Source: Linnemannia schmuckeri
Lineage: Eukaryota > Mortierellomycota > Mortierellomycetes > Mortierellales > Mortierellaceae
NCBI GenBank assembly: GCA_029449235.1
Contig: JANATG010000020.1
Location: 620,001-684,000, forward strand
Direction of reading: 5' to 3'
DNA length: 64,000 nt
Below are positions 11,919 to 23,188 of the stretch, one piece after another. How positions within the stretch are numbered: the first letter of the stretch is position 1; each line of letters opens with the position of its first letter. The position numbers were made by a program, and so were the translations under genes. A model generated the notes under the pieces. The model searched no databases and had not been told where the DNA came from. It saw nothing but the letters and a program-made list of their open reading frames with translations.

Positions 11919-12152
11919 CCGTACATAGAGGGCAGACAGGGGGAGTGGTTTCTTTTGGGAGTTATGACTCTCAATCTTTGCGCTCGTCCAGCTATCGCGT
12001 CAAAGGCGGTGCAGCGTAAGTCTAACATGCTGTGTCACACACGCAGCTCCGCCTTGCGCTCACGATGGGTGACTTGGAGCAGGGACTCCCTACCAACGCA
12101 CCGATTTGTGTTTCTCTTCTAGTTGATCCGACCCCGCCTACCCAGCTGAAGT

Positions 12153-12225
12153 GACCAAAAGGACAAAAGGACCACACAAAAGGTCCGCACAAAAGACGCG
12201 CCAAAAAGGACCACCAAAAGGGCCA
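12153..12225. repeat. Degenerate AAAAGG(A/T)CC short repeats
   Basis: About six imperfect copies of a 9-13 base unit centred on CAAAAGGACC occur in tandem: CCAAAAGGACAAAAGGACC, then CACAAAAGGTCC, CACAAAAGACG, CCAAAAAGGACC and CCAAAAGGGCC. Spacing is irregular, so this is neither a clean satellite nor a CRISPR array. It lies about 235 bases downstream of the IMP1 stop. It could be a subterminal array of a decayed transposon or a local expansion. Confidence 0.55.
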
Positions 12226-12832
12226 GTCATTGTAATTGTAATATAGTATGAGCGTGTATAAAATAAAGACGCGAAGGAGCTGTTTTGATACCTACCTATC
12301 CTCCTACCGTATGGTTGAGCAAAAAGAGAGCGAATTATCTCTTTGTGGGCTGTTGTGGTGGCTCCAGGCCAGAAGACGCCCGGAGAATACTTCGCTTCGA
12401 ATAGCTCGAAAAGGCACGATTTACATTTTGCCGGAATGAAATCATTCATGACCAAAGCAGGCCATCGAAATTCGTCCCCTACCATCTTTTACCCTTGGAC
12501 TACCGAGACAAGTGAGAATATCTTGTCAGGGCTGTCCTTGGCGAGGATGACAGGCTGATCAGATATGACGGCACACCATTGAAACGAAGGCTTATCAAGG
12601 TGTCATGGCTAGATTATTTTTTTTATCCGTTTGCCAGTCATTTGAAGGGTAAAAAAAAAAATCGAAGAGTGAGTGGTCCCTGCGTGATTCGATTCGTCCA
12701 GCAGACGCTGTTTCTCCTAAAAGCAGAATTTTTTTTTTCTCTCACCCATTTACTCCACACCCCTAAAAAAAAAAAAAAAAAAAAAAGTAGAGGCAGGTTC
12801 TACTCTTTTCGGAGAAAGGGTTGCTCCGCGTG

Positions 12833-12840
12833 TATATAAA
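12833..12840 (+). promoter_or_regulatory. TATA box of aspartic protease gene 1
   Basis: TATATAAA stands 186 bases before the ATG at 13019 and is followed by a C/T-rich leader. This arrangement recurs in the window. Confidence 0.6.
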
Positions 12841-13018
12841 CCCTGGACCCTTTCCCAATGTTATCCTTCTTCATTACTCCATCTTTCCTCCACTCTTCTT
12901 TTTCATACTTTTCACCCTTGTTATTTCCCCACTTGGCACTATTACCTTCTTCACTTATCTTCACCCTCTCTCAGCACCTTGACTTTCTTCACCACCCCGT
13001 GCATTTTCACCGAAAACA

Positions 13019-15303
13019 ATGCTGCTCAACTTCTCTGCCGCGATTACCTTGCTCTATGCGTCGACAACAGTCGCAGCAGCAGGTTTGCACACGTATGTCG
13101 CCCTATTCATTCACCAACTCGATCACTCGCTTATTCTTCCTTTCTTGCACCTCTCCCTCTACAAAAAGGAATTGGTACTCTACGTGTGATACGTGACATC
13201 GTTTAGTCCCATCACTCCAGATCATCATCACACTCAGATCGTACCTGACTGACACTTTTTTCCTCGCTTCTCCGATCATCCAGCGTACAGATGAACAGGC
13301 ATTCCAACCCTGCTCACAGAAATGCAGATTCTATCACAAAGCGATACCTCCACAAGCGGGGTATCTCCTCCACAAGCCCATTAACCAGCGTCTCTGGTGA
13401 CATCATGTATTGTAAGTAGCCCTATTTCTTTGTTGTTTGTTATCATTATTATTGTTGTTGAGTATTATTTTTTTTTGTTTGGCCGTGTGCTGGTATGTGT
13501 AAACGCGAAAAATAATATGAAATCTAACAAATCACATCACGTTCAACGCTCCTCGTCATGCAAATATGTCTGCTACAACAATACAACAGCTGTACCATTG
13601 GGCTTGGGAACACCTGCACAACAGTTCAACCTGGCGATCGATACCGGTAGCCCTATCACCTGGGTCGTTGCCAAGAGCTGTATCTCGAGTGTGTGTAGCA
13701 AAGTCTCCAATCGCTTCGACTGTGCCTCATCATCGTACGTTTTTGCTGAAGATTTTTTTTTTCTCCAGTGAAGCATTGGGATTAAAATTTTCTTGTGCGC
13801 TTAAACCGAATCTCTTTACTTATTTTACTTTTTTTTATCTATCTCTCGTATATAGAACATGTCAACAGTCAGCAACTCCTTTTAATATCTCATACGTCGA
13901 TGGCTCGGAGGTTGCAGGGTCATACATTTTTGTGAGTAGACTTGGCTTTCACGATTACTCGCTACCGCTACTGTGTCGCCCACAACCTTTCATCTCCGGC
14001 TAAAAACTGGGTGTTTTGTTCCCTCTTATGCTCATTTAGGAGAAGTACACTCTTGGATCACTGTCATTTAAGGGAGCAGTTGGACTGGTGTCACAAGACA
14101 GCTCAGCAATGGGAGCAACCGTCGACGGCATCATGGGGCTCTGGTACTACCCAGAAGGATCCGACGTGCCTATCCTTAACGTCCTCAAGAATTCCAGCGC
14201 ACTGACTCAACCCCAGATCGGAGTCTGGCTCAAGGATTCGTCGACAGAAGCGAATGCGCCCGGGGGCGAGATTACTTTTGGAGGCGCAGATTCGTCGAGA
14301 TATTCCGGTGACATCTCGTATATCGATTGTGGTGGTGACACCCCTTGGACCGTAAGTTGTTGTCTTCCTAAGACTTAAAGAGAAAAGGGCTGTTGTTTAT
14401 GTCTGTTGTTTGTTTGTTGTTTGTTTGTTGAAAGTCGAAAAGCGATTGGCGATCATGCGCATGTGTACGTGTATTAACCTTGTTCCGTTGGAAAAATATG
14501 ATTTTGTAATTAGATTCCAGTCGGAGGGCTGAAGGTGAACGGTCAGACCATTAACACCTCGGGCGCCATGGCTACTCTCGACACCGGTACCTCTCTCATG
14601 CTCGTCTCCCAAACCGTCTCGGACGCCATTAACAGTGCTATCCCCGGTGCTCTCAAAGATGTACGCTTTGCCTTTTCAACCCATTCCATTTCCCTTGTTG
14701 CTAGGTTCGTTTCATTGTAGGATTTATGCGGCCTTACTAATGCCATTTCCATTTGTCGCATATTTCTGTGAATCAGTCAAAGGTGGGATGGTTCTTGCCA
14801 TGCAAGGGAAATTACCCTATTACGATCACATTCGGGACACGCCAGGTCACGATCCCCTACACTGCCTTGGCAGTCCAGGACCAGACCGCCACCACTGACG
14901 ATGGTACAACGGTCTGTTTGAGTGCTGCCATGTACCCCACTGGCGAGACTGCCACCATCTCCGTAAGCTTCTTTTACTTTCTTTTCTTCTTTTCTTCGCC
15001 TTCAAGCATAATTACTGTTCCTGGGCTAACACACTCTTTTCATTAATTGTTGTCGGCAATGATGAATAGAACTGGTTGTTGGGAGACGCATTCTTGAAGA
15101 ATGTCTACACAGTCTTTGATTTTAGCACTCCCAAGGGAAGGATTGGCCTTGCTTCCCTTGGGTCGGGTGGCAGCAACAACTCTCAGGACAGCAACAACAA
15201 TGATAATGCTGCAGGAGGCGGTAGGAGAGCGATGATGTCGTCGTCGTTGAGTGTGCTTCAGGCTTTGACTGTGGTTGCTGTTGCTGTGGTTACATTCACC
15301 TAA
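13019..15303 (+). CDS. GPI-anchored pepsin-like aspartic protease (yapsin-like), copy 1
   Basis: This is a secreted A1-family protease of 433 residues. Exons are 13019-13092, 13284-13411, 13590-13734, 13856-13931, 14040-14351, 14514-14660, 14777-14962 and 15070-15303, all with GT-AG introns and continuous frame. Residues 1-21 are a signal peptide (LLYASTTVAAA). A propeptide follows and contains dibasic KR sites (ITKRYLHKRG). Catalytic Asp85 lies in AIDTGS and Asp268 in TLDTGTS. The flap motif is YVDGS. The C-terminus has an Asn/Ser/Gly-rich linker and then a hydrophobic tail (LSVLQALTVVAVAVVTFT) typical of a GPI signal, so the enzyme is probably tethered to membrane or wall. The next gene downstream is a close paralogue. 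A poly(A)-like ATTAAA lies near 15352. Confidence 0.92.
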
Positions 15304-16336
15304 TGCAAGAAAGAGGTCAGAGTGAGACACTAGATGTAAAAAAAATGTATTATTAAAATCGGGTATACCCTATAAATTGCCTGTGGTGACAAGGAAGATG
15401 TGGAGTAAAGGCGAGGGGGGGGGGGGGGGGGTGAAGAGAGGACCTTTGCGTTCATGTTTGTTTTGTAAGATGACAAGTGTGCGCATACTACTCCCACGTC
15501 CATGCGCGATTTCTAAGAACAAACATGGAGACGGAGGGGACAGGGCCACTTCTGTGTCAACTCCCTTCGTGCTAATGACAGATGTCATCGTCTTGTTTGT
15601 CGCTGAGAGTCGAAGTAGTGGCAAAATTGACCAATTGCTCATGTTTGTATTTTCTGTTATTATTATCGTGGTCCTGATGAAGTTGGGAGAGGAAGAGGAG
15701 AGAAGAGATGGTCAGTGGCGTGTATGGTCCGTTGTGGGAGGAAGGGAGGAAACGAGAGACAAGTGCATTCTTTTCCTCTTTCTCATTCTCTTTCTTTGGT
15801 TGTGAGCTCCAAAATAAGCTGTCGTCCTCCACCCTCGCTCCCTCAAAGCAAGTGCGAAATAGGCTGCTTCTTACTTCTTCCTTTGTTGACATTGGCGCAT
15901 CAGTACTCTCTTTTACTTTACTTATTGCTCTCATATTCGACAGTGGTGAACTGTATCTACTATGTTCCAGCCAGCCAATAACGACCACTTCAAACCCGAC
16001 GCCCCCTGCTCCCCTCTGTTCCTTGGACCATGCCCAGGCCCCTTCTCCCCGGGAAAAGAATAAGAGCGTCTGTTTCCCATTCATTCCATCATCATGCCCT
16101 ATTCTTGACCCGGTTCTCTTTTCTTATCCTGTTTGTTCTCTTTTGCCTTCTGTCTTTGCTTATACCCTCTTTCCCCTTCCATTCCCTTCAATACCCTTTA
16201 CGCCTACTCCTCTTCCCTGCACTGACCCATTATTCTCCACGTCGACCTCCATCCTTCTTCCTTCTCTCTTTCTCTCTCTCTTTCGCCCTCTTTACGACAC
16301 CCTCTTTCTTTCCCCTCCTTCCTTTTTTTATTTTTA
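15304..16336. other. Intergenic between the two protease genes
   Basis: The 3' end of copy 1 is followed by an uninterrupted G run of about 17 bases at 15415-15431. From about 16080 to 16330 the + strand is heavily C/T-rich and leads into copy 2. The long open frames here have skewed low-complexity composition and no splice support, so I call no gene. Confidence 0.5.
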
Positions 16337-18605
16337 ATGTTCATCAAATACTCCTTGGCGGCCGCAGTCGTCCTCGTAGCAGCCGCCTCGGTCGTCGCCG
16401 CTGAAGAAGAGACGGTAGTGGGAACCGAACTAGGAACCGTCTTTACGTACGCCTTGCTTTTCTTCTTTTCACACCAGAACTCATTTATTCCCACCCCCAC
16501 AATCCGACAAAGACGATGCGACAATTGTGATTCACGCAGAGAGAGGAAGAGAAAGACAGACACTGTGGTTCTTTCTCTTTTTCTCATTGCGTCTTACAAT
16601 GAGGCGGTTGACTGGTTGATTTGAATGACAAGGCGGTCTAGTTCTCCAAAGGAAGAGGAGTGACTTGACTATCTACTAGACATGTCTTCCTCCGCCCGTT
16701 GCTTTATTCGTTCTCGACCTAAGAAAAAAAAAGGACCGCCTGGCTGACGAGCGAACCTCCAATCATTTCTTTTTATCACCACCTCCTTTTTCGCCAACTC
16801 TCGAACGGTCGTCTTTAACCCTTTTTTTTTTTTGATCACTTACCACCGCTTTAAATAGTGTCCCAATCGAGGTGCACAATATCCCCGAGAACAGGAACTC
16901 GTTTGCAGCAACCAAGCACTACCTCAGGAAGCGCCAGGCAGGTCCAGACGTCACCCTTACCAGTGTCTATGGCGATGTTCTCTACTGTACGATCCTTCCT
17001 TTTTTTTTCGTCTCAAGTGAACCGATGAAATGATTGCTAGTTGTTCCTGTGTCCACTAAAAGAGAAACTATTAACGCTAATAGGAGATATTAATGCAATC
17101 GTCACTCCCTTCTCTTTCTTTATTAGCGGTGCCGATGACATTGGGAACACCTCCCCAAAAGTTCAACCTGGCCATCGACACTGGCAGTTATGTCACCTGG
17201 GTCGTTTCCAATAACTGCATCGCAGGCGCATGTGCCAACATCACCAACCACTTCAACCCCGCCCTTTCCACGTAAGTGATACTTTCTCCTTTGTCTTTCT
17301 TGACTTACACCTTTCTAGGTTTTTGCAGCTTGGGCAAATGCTACATCGTTACAATTGCAAACGACCAATGATCTCATTGTAACACGACTTTTTTTTTCTT
17401 TTTTTGAAACAGTTCTGCAAGATTGTCAGAGGTGCCATTCGCTGCTCAGTATGTCAGCGGGGACAAGGTTTCGGGGGTCTATATGACTGTAAGTTCTCAC
17501 AACCAACTGGGGTTCTTCTCTTGTCACTTGCGCTTCGTCTCCTCATGCGTAAAAAAAAACAAGCAATTGATAAGCCATTTTTGAATATTTTTTACAGGAA
17601 CAATACGGCATTGGAAATCTCAACTTCAAGGGAGTTGCTGGACTTGTCAATGTCAACCAGGCCTCGTTGCCTCCCTCTGTCGATGGAATCATGGGTCTCT
17701 GGTCCACAGCGCCAGGTATGGTTCAGGACTTTTCGCCTTGTTGACGAAGGATCGATCAATGGCAAGCGTCAATCCTAACTTCATTCTTGTTTGGACAACT
17801 GCAGGCGATGCTCCAATTCTGAAGGTTTTGTCGACATCAAAGGCTCTGGTTAAGAACCAGATCGGCGTGTGGCTCCAGGCAAACGACCCTGCCACTAAAA
17901 CTTCTCAGCGACGCAATGCCGCCGGTGGAGAGATTACGTTTGGAGGCGCCAACCCTGCTCGATACAAGGAACCCATCACATATGTCAACTGCGTCGGCGA
18001 TACCCCATGGATGGTACTGGAACCATAACTGTTTATGTTGATATGCATTTGGCAATGACCCGTTGCGCATCCATGCATGCTAACAGGAATATCTGCCTTC
18101 TTTCGTTACGAATGAACATAGGTTTCTGTTACTGCGATGAATGTCAATGGAAATCCGATCGCAACAGGAGGCGCTAAAGCAACCATCGACACTGGTACTT
18201 CCCTCATGGTTGTCCCTGAAGTCGTTGCCGACTCTATTCACGCAGCCATCCCTGGAAGTTTTAAAACTGTAAGCGCATGGAGCATGAGTATTTATTCTTT
18301 GTTTTCGTCGACAAATAGAGTCAAAAGGACATCCACCAGAAAGAGGCTCGGTTACTAACACGTCCATTTCTTCTTGGTAACTAATATAGGTGGAGTATGG
18401 CTGGTTCGTGCCATGTGATGGTAATACGCCAATCACGATCACACTAGGCAACTTTGTGACAACTATCCCATACAAGTCATTTGCTATCCAGGACAACTAT
18501 GCTACATTGAACACTGGACGTGTCATCTGTTTGAGTTCTGCCATGTACCCCATGGGTGCCACTGTTCCCATTAAGGTAAAAGGAAAACGCGCTGTTTGTG
18601 TTGTG

Positions 18606-18639
<34 letters not shown>

Positions 18640-19029
18640 ATGTGTTTATCTCCAAATAATTATTAACTGTGTGCTTCCACTTATGGATCCACGACAAAAT
18701 AGGATTGGCTGTTGGGTGCTGTGTTTTTGAAGAACATGTACTCGATCTATGACTTTGACCCATCCATCCCTGGAGGAAGGATCGGGTTCGCTCAGTTGGC
18801 TGCTGGTGGAAACCCCGGAACAGGGCCTGTAGAAACTGTACAGCCAGGAGCAGGAAACAACGGAAATGGCGGCAACACTGGAAGCGGAAATGGTGGTAAC
18901 AGTGGCAACAACAATGGTGGCAATGGCGTTGGTACAAGTGGAGCAAGCCAGTTGTCGTCAGGGTCGCGTGCGTTGCTGCAGGCGCTGTCTGTTGCTGCTG
19001 CAGGCGCTGTTGCAGCATTTGTGTTGTAA
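16337..19029 (+). CDS. GPI-anchored pepsin-like aspartic protease (yapsin-like), copy 2
   Basis: This is a 481-residue paralogue of the preceding gene. Exons are 16337-16446, 16859-16986, 17127-17271, 17413-17488, 17598-17715, 17805-18013, 18122-18268, 18390-18575 and 18703-19029. The signal peptide is about residues 1-22 (VVLVAAASVVAA), with a dibasic KR near residue 66 (HYLRKRQ). Catalytic Asp97 is in AIDTGS and Asp285 in TIDTGTS. The flap region is AQYVSGDKVSG. The C-terminus has a Gly/Asn-rich linker of about 40 residues and a hydrophobic tail (ALLQALSVAAAGAVAAFVL), again a likely GPI signal. Four exons have exactly the same lengths as in copy 1 (145, 76, 147 and 186 bases), but the exon before the second Asp is split by an extra intron at 17716-17804. 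The penultimate intron carries a T run of about 30 bases. Confidence 0.92.
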
Positions 19030-19754
19030 GAGCATGGAGACTATTTCTTATTTATATATATTTGTTTGTAAATGACCCTGGATGGAAAATGAGCGTGATG
19101 ATGTAAGTTTCCTCAAGGAATAAAAAAAGACAGCAAAACAAGGGCGCCATGCCTCCAACAAAGACATGATGAAGATTGCGCCACCAAAAAATACCACAGT
19201 TTGTTCATGAACGATCTATCACATTGCACATGACTTTTTGACTGTTGCTATGGATCACTATCATTTTATCTTTCTGTCTCCTCCCCCTCTCGCTCTATTC
19301 CTTTTCTTTGCCTTTTTTCTTTTCTTTCTTCTACCTCCTACCTTTTGTCTTGGTAGCACCCATCCTGACAATCGGACCTACACACCTTTTCATAACTCCT
19401 CATCCCACAATCCTACCTTTTGCTTCCGCTTGTATTTATAAGAAACGAATATACTTTTTTTTTTTTTATTTTTTTTTTTTATTTTTTTGCTTCTTTATCG
19501 TTTGGATAATTACCATCCTCTTGTGGCCTGGTACAAAGCACTCCCCGCTCCTCACCTTCAAAGACTTACTCCTCTTCTCCCTTCCTCTCTCTCTTCAGAA
19601 CAACAGCGGACTCAGCGACAAAGTCTTCAGGATCTAGCCGACATTTTTCTCCTCCTCTCTGTACCAAACACCTTGTCTTGTTGGAGAACATAACGCCACC
19701 AAATTGTCACAAACTCATAATACTTCCCCCTTGTTTGCCGCCTGTTACGACATC
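19030..19754. other. Spacer and leader upstream of the SUN gene
   Basis: The region holds the 3' end of protease copy 2, a C/T-rich stretch (19255-19345), TATTTATAAG at about 19433-19442 as a possible TATA element, three interrupted T runs (19455-19490), and a second C/T-rich stretch before the SUN start. Confidence 0.45.
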
Positions 19755-22265
19755 ATGTCCGAGCCAGTGACACCGATCCCCTCAAAAGGTCTATTCACCG
19801 AGTACCGAGAACCTCCATCCACCACCGAAACAACCTCACCAACACCGGACGACCGCGACAACTGCGACAACAACGACGATAACAACGACGATATCAACGA
19901 CGATAACAACGACGATATCAACGACGACGGCAACTGCAGGGATTACTATGAGGAGGACATGATGGTCGAGTTTCTGGAACGACGACGGGAGTTGTATGCA
20001 AGGTCCAAATCCTTAAATCCTTCTAGCGTCCGCGTCTCGTACTCTCCTCTGCTTGGCAATTCGACTAATCGTCATACTGAGACGATGGGAGCGGCCAGGA
20101 GTAGGAGTAGTAGTAGTATACCGTTGTCCCATCGTCGTCGTCCTCGTCGAAGTTCAGGTCGGTTGTCCAACAAGTTGGCAGCATCTGAAGAAGACAGTTG
20201 CGACAACTATGACAACAATAACAACACCAGGAGGAACACTAGCGATATTGCAACAGAGCTGTGGGCCTGGGTCCTAGGTGTTTGCCGCAGTTTGGTCCTG
20301 AGTCGCAGATACACTTTAGAGGAGACCAATTCTGTTGCAACTACAGCACATCGCCACTACTACCACCAGGGCCACCATCACATCGACAAGCTGACAACCA
20401 TATATTATAACAACAAGGCTGCCATCGTCAAATGGATATTGATCAGTCTCTTGATGGGGCTGATCATGACTGTCTTACCCTGCTGCATCATTCCTCGAGA
20501 TGGATTGCCTTTGCGCACTGCTTCGACACCGCGCTATTGCAGCAGGTTTAATCTTCCTTGGCGTACACCTGTTGTTGTTGTTGTTGATACTGGAGAGATA
20601 GGAGAAGGAAGCTTAAAAGAAGAAGAGAGAACTGAAGCAGGAGGAGGGGCAGCAAGAGGGAGAGATGAGGGGTCGTGGCGGTCGTCGTTGAGAGCTCGTT
20701 GGACTCAAAGCCGGATCCCTTCTGCCCTCCATTTTCCAGCACGCTTTTTTCCCACCTCGCGATCACCCACCAACAAGGATAGACATCACTATCATCAATC
20801 ACCGACCAATGATGCCTTGGATATTACCACACCTTCTCGATCATCAACCGAAGGCTCCACTACAAGGTACAGTGACATGATGGACTTGAGGACCGAATAC
20901 GAATCTCTCGTGCAGAGGATCACGAACCTCGAGCGGTCGCAGAGTAACCGGAACGTCGATTTTAGGTTGATCCAAGAGCAGTTGAGATCTGGTCGGTGGA
21001 TCGAGGACAAGGTCTTGAACGTTATCCGGAATGAGCTCCCGCAAGAGTTGGTCCTCGCCAAGGATCCTATCACGGGGAAGGTCCAGGTTCCTGAGAAGTT
21101 CTGGGATGCGGTGAGGGAGGTTTTGGGGTCGAGGGATGGGCATGTTGCTTCAGTTGTCCAGGAGGAGCTGAAGAGGGTTGCAGAGGAAGAGAAGGGCAAG
21201 TGGGAGGAGTTTTTAACCGAAAATGAGAATAAGATCAGGAGTTTAGTTTCGGACACTAACAACAAGCTTTCGCAACGGACTACAGTTCTCTCGAGGCATG
21301 AATTCTTGTACCTGGTCGCAACAGAGTCGAATGCTATCTGGTCGAGTCTTGAGAGCCGAGTGAATTCGTTTGTGCAACGACAACTTGCACAGTGGGTGGA
21401 GCACGAAGCAGATGGAGGTGGTACGCAGGGTATTGTATCGCGTGTCGAACAACAGATCTTGACGGAAATGATCGACAAAGCCATCGAGAGATACCACACT
21501 CGCCACCGTAGTCTTGATCACATCAACGCGCAACCAGACTACGCGCTCTACAACTCGGGCGGCCGTATCATCCCCCACCTCACGACCCAAACCTACCACC
21601 GCTACAAGCCCGCCACCATCCTTGGTCGACTTTTTGGACTTCGGAACTGGGTTCTGCCTCCTTCATCTTCGGCTAGTAACCGACTGCAAACGAACAAGGT
21701 GATCCAACCAGAGATGAACCCCGGAGACTGTTGGCCTATCAAGGGTGCTTGGGGCCAGGTTGGGATTCAACTGGCGAAAAGAGTTGTGGTCACTGAGATT
21801 GTGATTGAGCATGTGGATCCGAGGGTGACTCTTCATCGGGGCACTGCGCCGAGAGAGATTGAGATCTGGCGTTTGGCTGCTCCCACTTCTTCCTCTTGTT
21901 CTTCTTCGACGGAGGCAGAGGCAGTGGCAGAGGCAGTGGCAGAGGGAGAGGCAAGGATGAAAAAAGGTGAGGATGAGAGTGGGACTCCGATATTGGCGAC
22001 GTGGCACAAGTTCGGGTCCCCCTTTCCGGGCGCCTCTCTCCTCACCACCATCACGTATAGGACATTTGGTGGCGGTAGTGATATTGATGGAGATGGTAGC
22101 AATGGTAAAGCGGAAAGAGAGACGGAGACGGCGCAGAGGTTCTCGATTCCGTTGTCAAAACAGAACGTGCCTGCGTATGGTGTTGTCGTCCGGGTTCTGT
22201 CGAATTGGGGGCACCCTGAATTCACCTGTCTCTACCGCGTTCGCGTTCATGGGCGCGCCGTGTGA
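19755..22265 (+). CDS. SUN-domain nuclear envelope protein
   Basis: This is a single-exon gene for 836 residues. SUN proteins cross the inner nuclear membrane and bind KASH proteins in the perinuclear space, linking chromatin to the cytoskeleton. The start is the ATG at 19755 (MSEPVTPIPSKG); the codons upstream in frame contain no ATG. In order: an Asp/Asn repeat at about residues 34-60 coded by a 24-base repeat, an Arg/Ser-rich segment, a membrane helix at about 222-248 (KWILISLLMGLIMTVLPCC), a long charged, probably coiled-coil region at about 370-590, and a C-terminal SUN domain at about 595-836. SUN hallmarks are PGDCWPIKGAWGQVGIQL, VTEIVIEH, PREIEIW and the final FTCLYRVRVHG. A Ser/Glu/Ala-rich insert of about 50 residues interrupts the SUN domain. 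Confidence 0.9.
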   Translation: MSEPVTPIPSKGLFTEYREPPSTTETTSPTPDDRDNCDNNDDNNDDINDDNNDDINDDGNCRDYYEEDMMVEFLERRRELYARSKSLNPSSVRVSYSPLLGNSTNRHTETMGAARSRSSSSIPLSHRRRPRRSSGRLSNKLAASEEDSCDNYDNNNNTRRNTSDIATELWAWVLGVCRSLVLSRRYTLEETNSVATTAHRHYYHQGHHHIDKLTTIYYNNKAAIVKWILISLLMGLIMTVLPCCIIPRDGLPLRTASTPRYCSRFNLPWRTPVVVVVDTGEIGEGSLKEEERTEAGGGAARGRDEGSWRSSLRARWTQSRIPSALHFPARFFPTSRSPTNKDRHHYHQSPTNDALDITTPSRSSTEGSTTRYSDMMDLRTEYESLVQRITNLERSQSNRNVDFRLIQEQLRSGRWIEDKVLNVIRNELPQELVLAKDPITGKVQVPEKFWDAVREVLGSRDGHVASVVQEELKRVAEEEKGKWEEFLTENENKIRSLVSDTNNKLSQRTTVLSRHEFLYLVATESNAIWSSLESRVNSFVQRQLAQWVEHEADGGGTQGIVSRVEQQILTEMIDKAIERYHTRHRSLDHINAQPDYALYNSGGRIIPHLTTQTYHRYKPATILGRLFGLRNWVLPPSSSASNRLQTNKVIQPEMNPGDCWPIKGAWGQVGIQLAKRVVVTEIVIEHVDPRVTLHRGTAPREIEIWRLAAPTSSSCSSSTEAEAVAEAVAEGEARMKKGEDESGTPILATWHKFGSPFPGASLLTTITYRTFGGGSDIDGDGSNGKAERETETAQRFSIPLSKQNVPAYGVVVRVLSNWGHPEFTCLYRVRVHGRAV

Positions 22266-23188
22266 GACAACCCCCCTCCCCCCCCTTCGCGACTGTGTCG
22301 CGTCGTATGTTATGTCTCGATTGGTGATTTTGCAAAACTAAAAATAAACGCAACGGGTGTCATTTAGAGAAAACACACGCAAAGAAGGTAGTCAAAGAGG
22401 GAAATATAGGCAGTAAAAGAGTCAATGGTCATTGTTGTCAATTCTCCGTTGATCGTCCAATTGGGCCTGTTGGTGTTGATGGTGCCTCTTCCATAACTCT
22501 TCTTCCCATGTGCGTCGCTTTGCTCATTCCTCTCTCTCGGTCTCGAGTCGCTTGTCGGTGACGTTCGTAAATGTCTCCTGGTCGATTTCGAACGCTCGCT
22601 AGTTTCTTTCAAAAATCTCAAGGCCAAAGCGAACCGATAATCAAAGGAAAGAGGGAGGAGAAAAGAGATCATGCACGAATAAATGTACGCGACGAAGTAA
22701 AGAGAAAATATGTAGAGGGATTCAAGGGCAGAAAGAGAAGCCGAAAAAACGAAGGGAGGATCAACAAAAGCTGGATTGTAACAGAAAAAGAAAAGGAAGA
22801 GGGATCCAGGGCAGGTTAAGAGAGTTGAGATGAAGAAATAAGGCACAATAAGACCAAGGCATAATAAGATCAAGGGATGGGAATATTTTTGGTTGAGGAA
22901 CAAAAAAAGGCTCCGAGAAAAGTACTGAAGGCGAGAAGAAAAACAATATCAACAAAAGACTATGGAATACTGGGCGAATAAAAAACAAATACAAAAAAAA
23001 AGACGGGTCAAGAGACCGGGCAGGCTGCTCAAAAACCACTCAAAAGGTATAGGATGGATGGTAAATAGAAACCTGTCGGCTCAGACTATCTGAATCCTAA
23101 TTCAGACCGCGCTCTGTAATCAATTGGTCTACTTTTTTATTTTCTACAAGGATGCAACACATTACAGTGCTCAAAAACAATGTTCGGT
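22266..23188. other. Convergent spacer between SUN and monooxygenase genes
   Basis: The region holds the 3' ends of two converging genes. The + strand is purine-rich from about 22620 to 23010. I find no supported coding frame. Confidence 0.45.

Larger units (their letters stand above)
11919..13018. other. Intergenic: AAAAGG repeat patch and protease promoter
   Basis: A degenerate AAAAGGACC-type repeat lies at about 12153-12225 and is listed separately. From 12340 to 12560 the + strand is open in one frame (71 codons, including HDLHFAGMKSFMTKAG), but the protein is not one I recognise and has no clear splice partners. An A run of about 23 bases lies near 12764-12786. The last 180 bases are the TATA box and C/T-rich leader of the aspartic protease gene. 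Confidence 0.45.

Noticed and set aside
12138..12485. 115-codon minus-strand frame crossing the AAAAGG repeat
   Set aside because: Its GPF-rich part is just the translated repeat, and the rest shows no splice or family support.
15415..15431. G run of about 17 bases as a quadruplex or regulatory element
   Set aside because: A lone homopolymer 3' of a gene with no nearby partner runs; simple slippage explains it.
19704..19754. Upstream extension of the SUN protein frame
   Set aside because: The first codon is TTG, not ATG; the first ATG in frame is at 19755.
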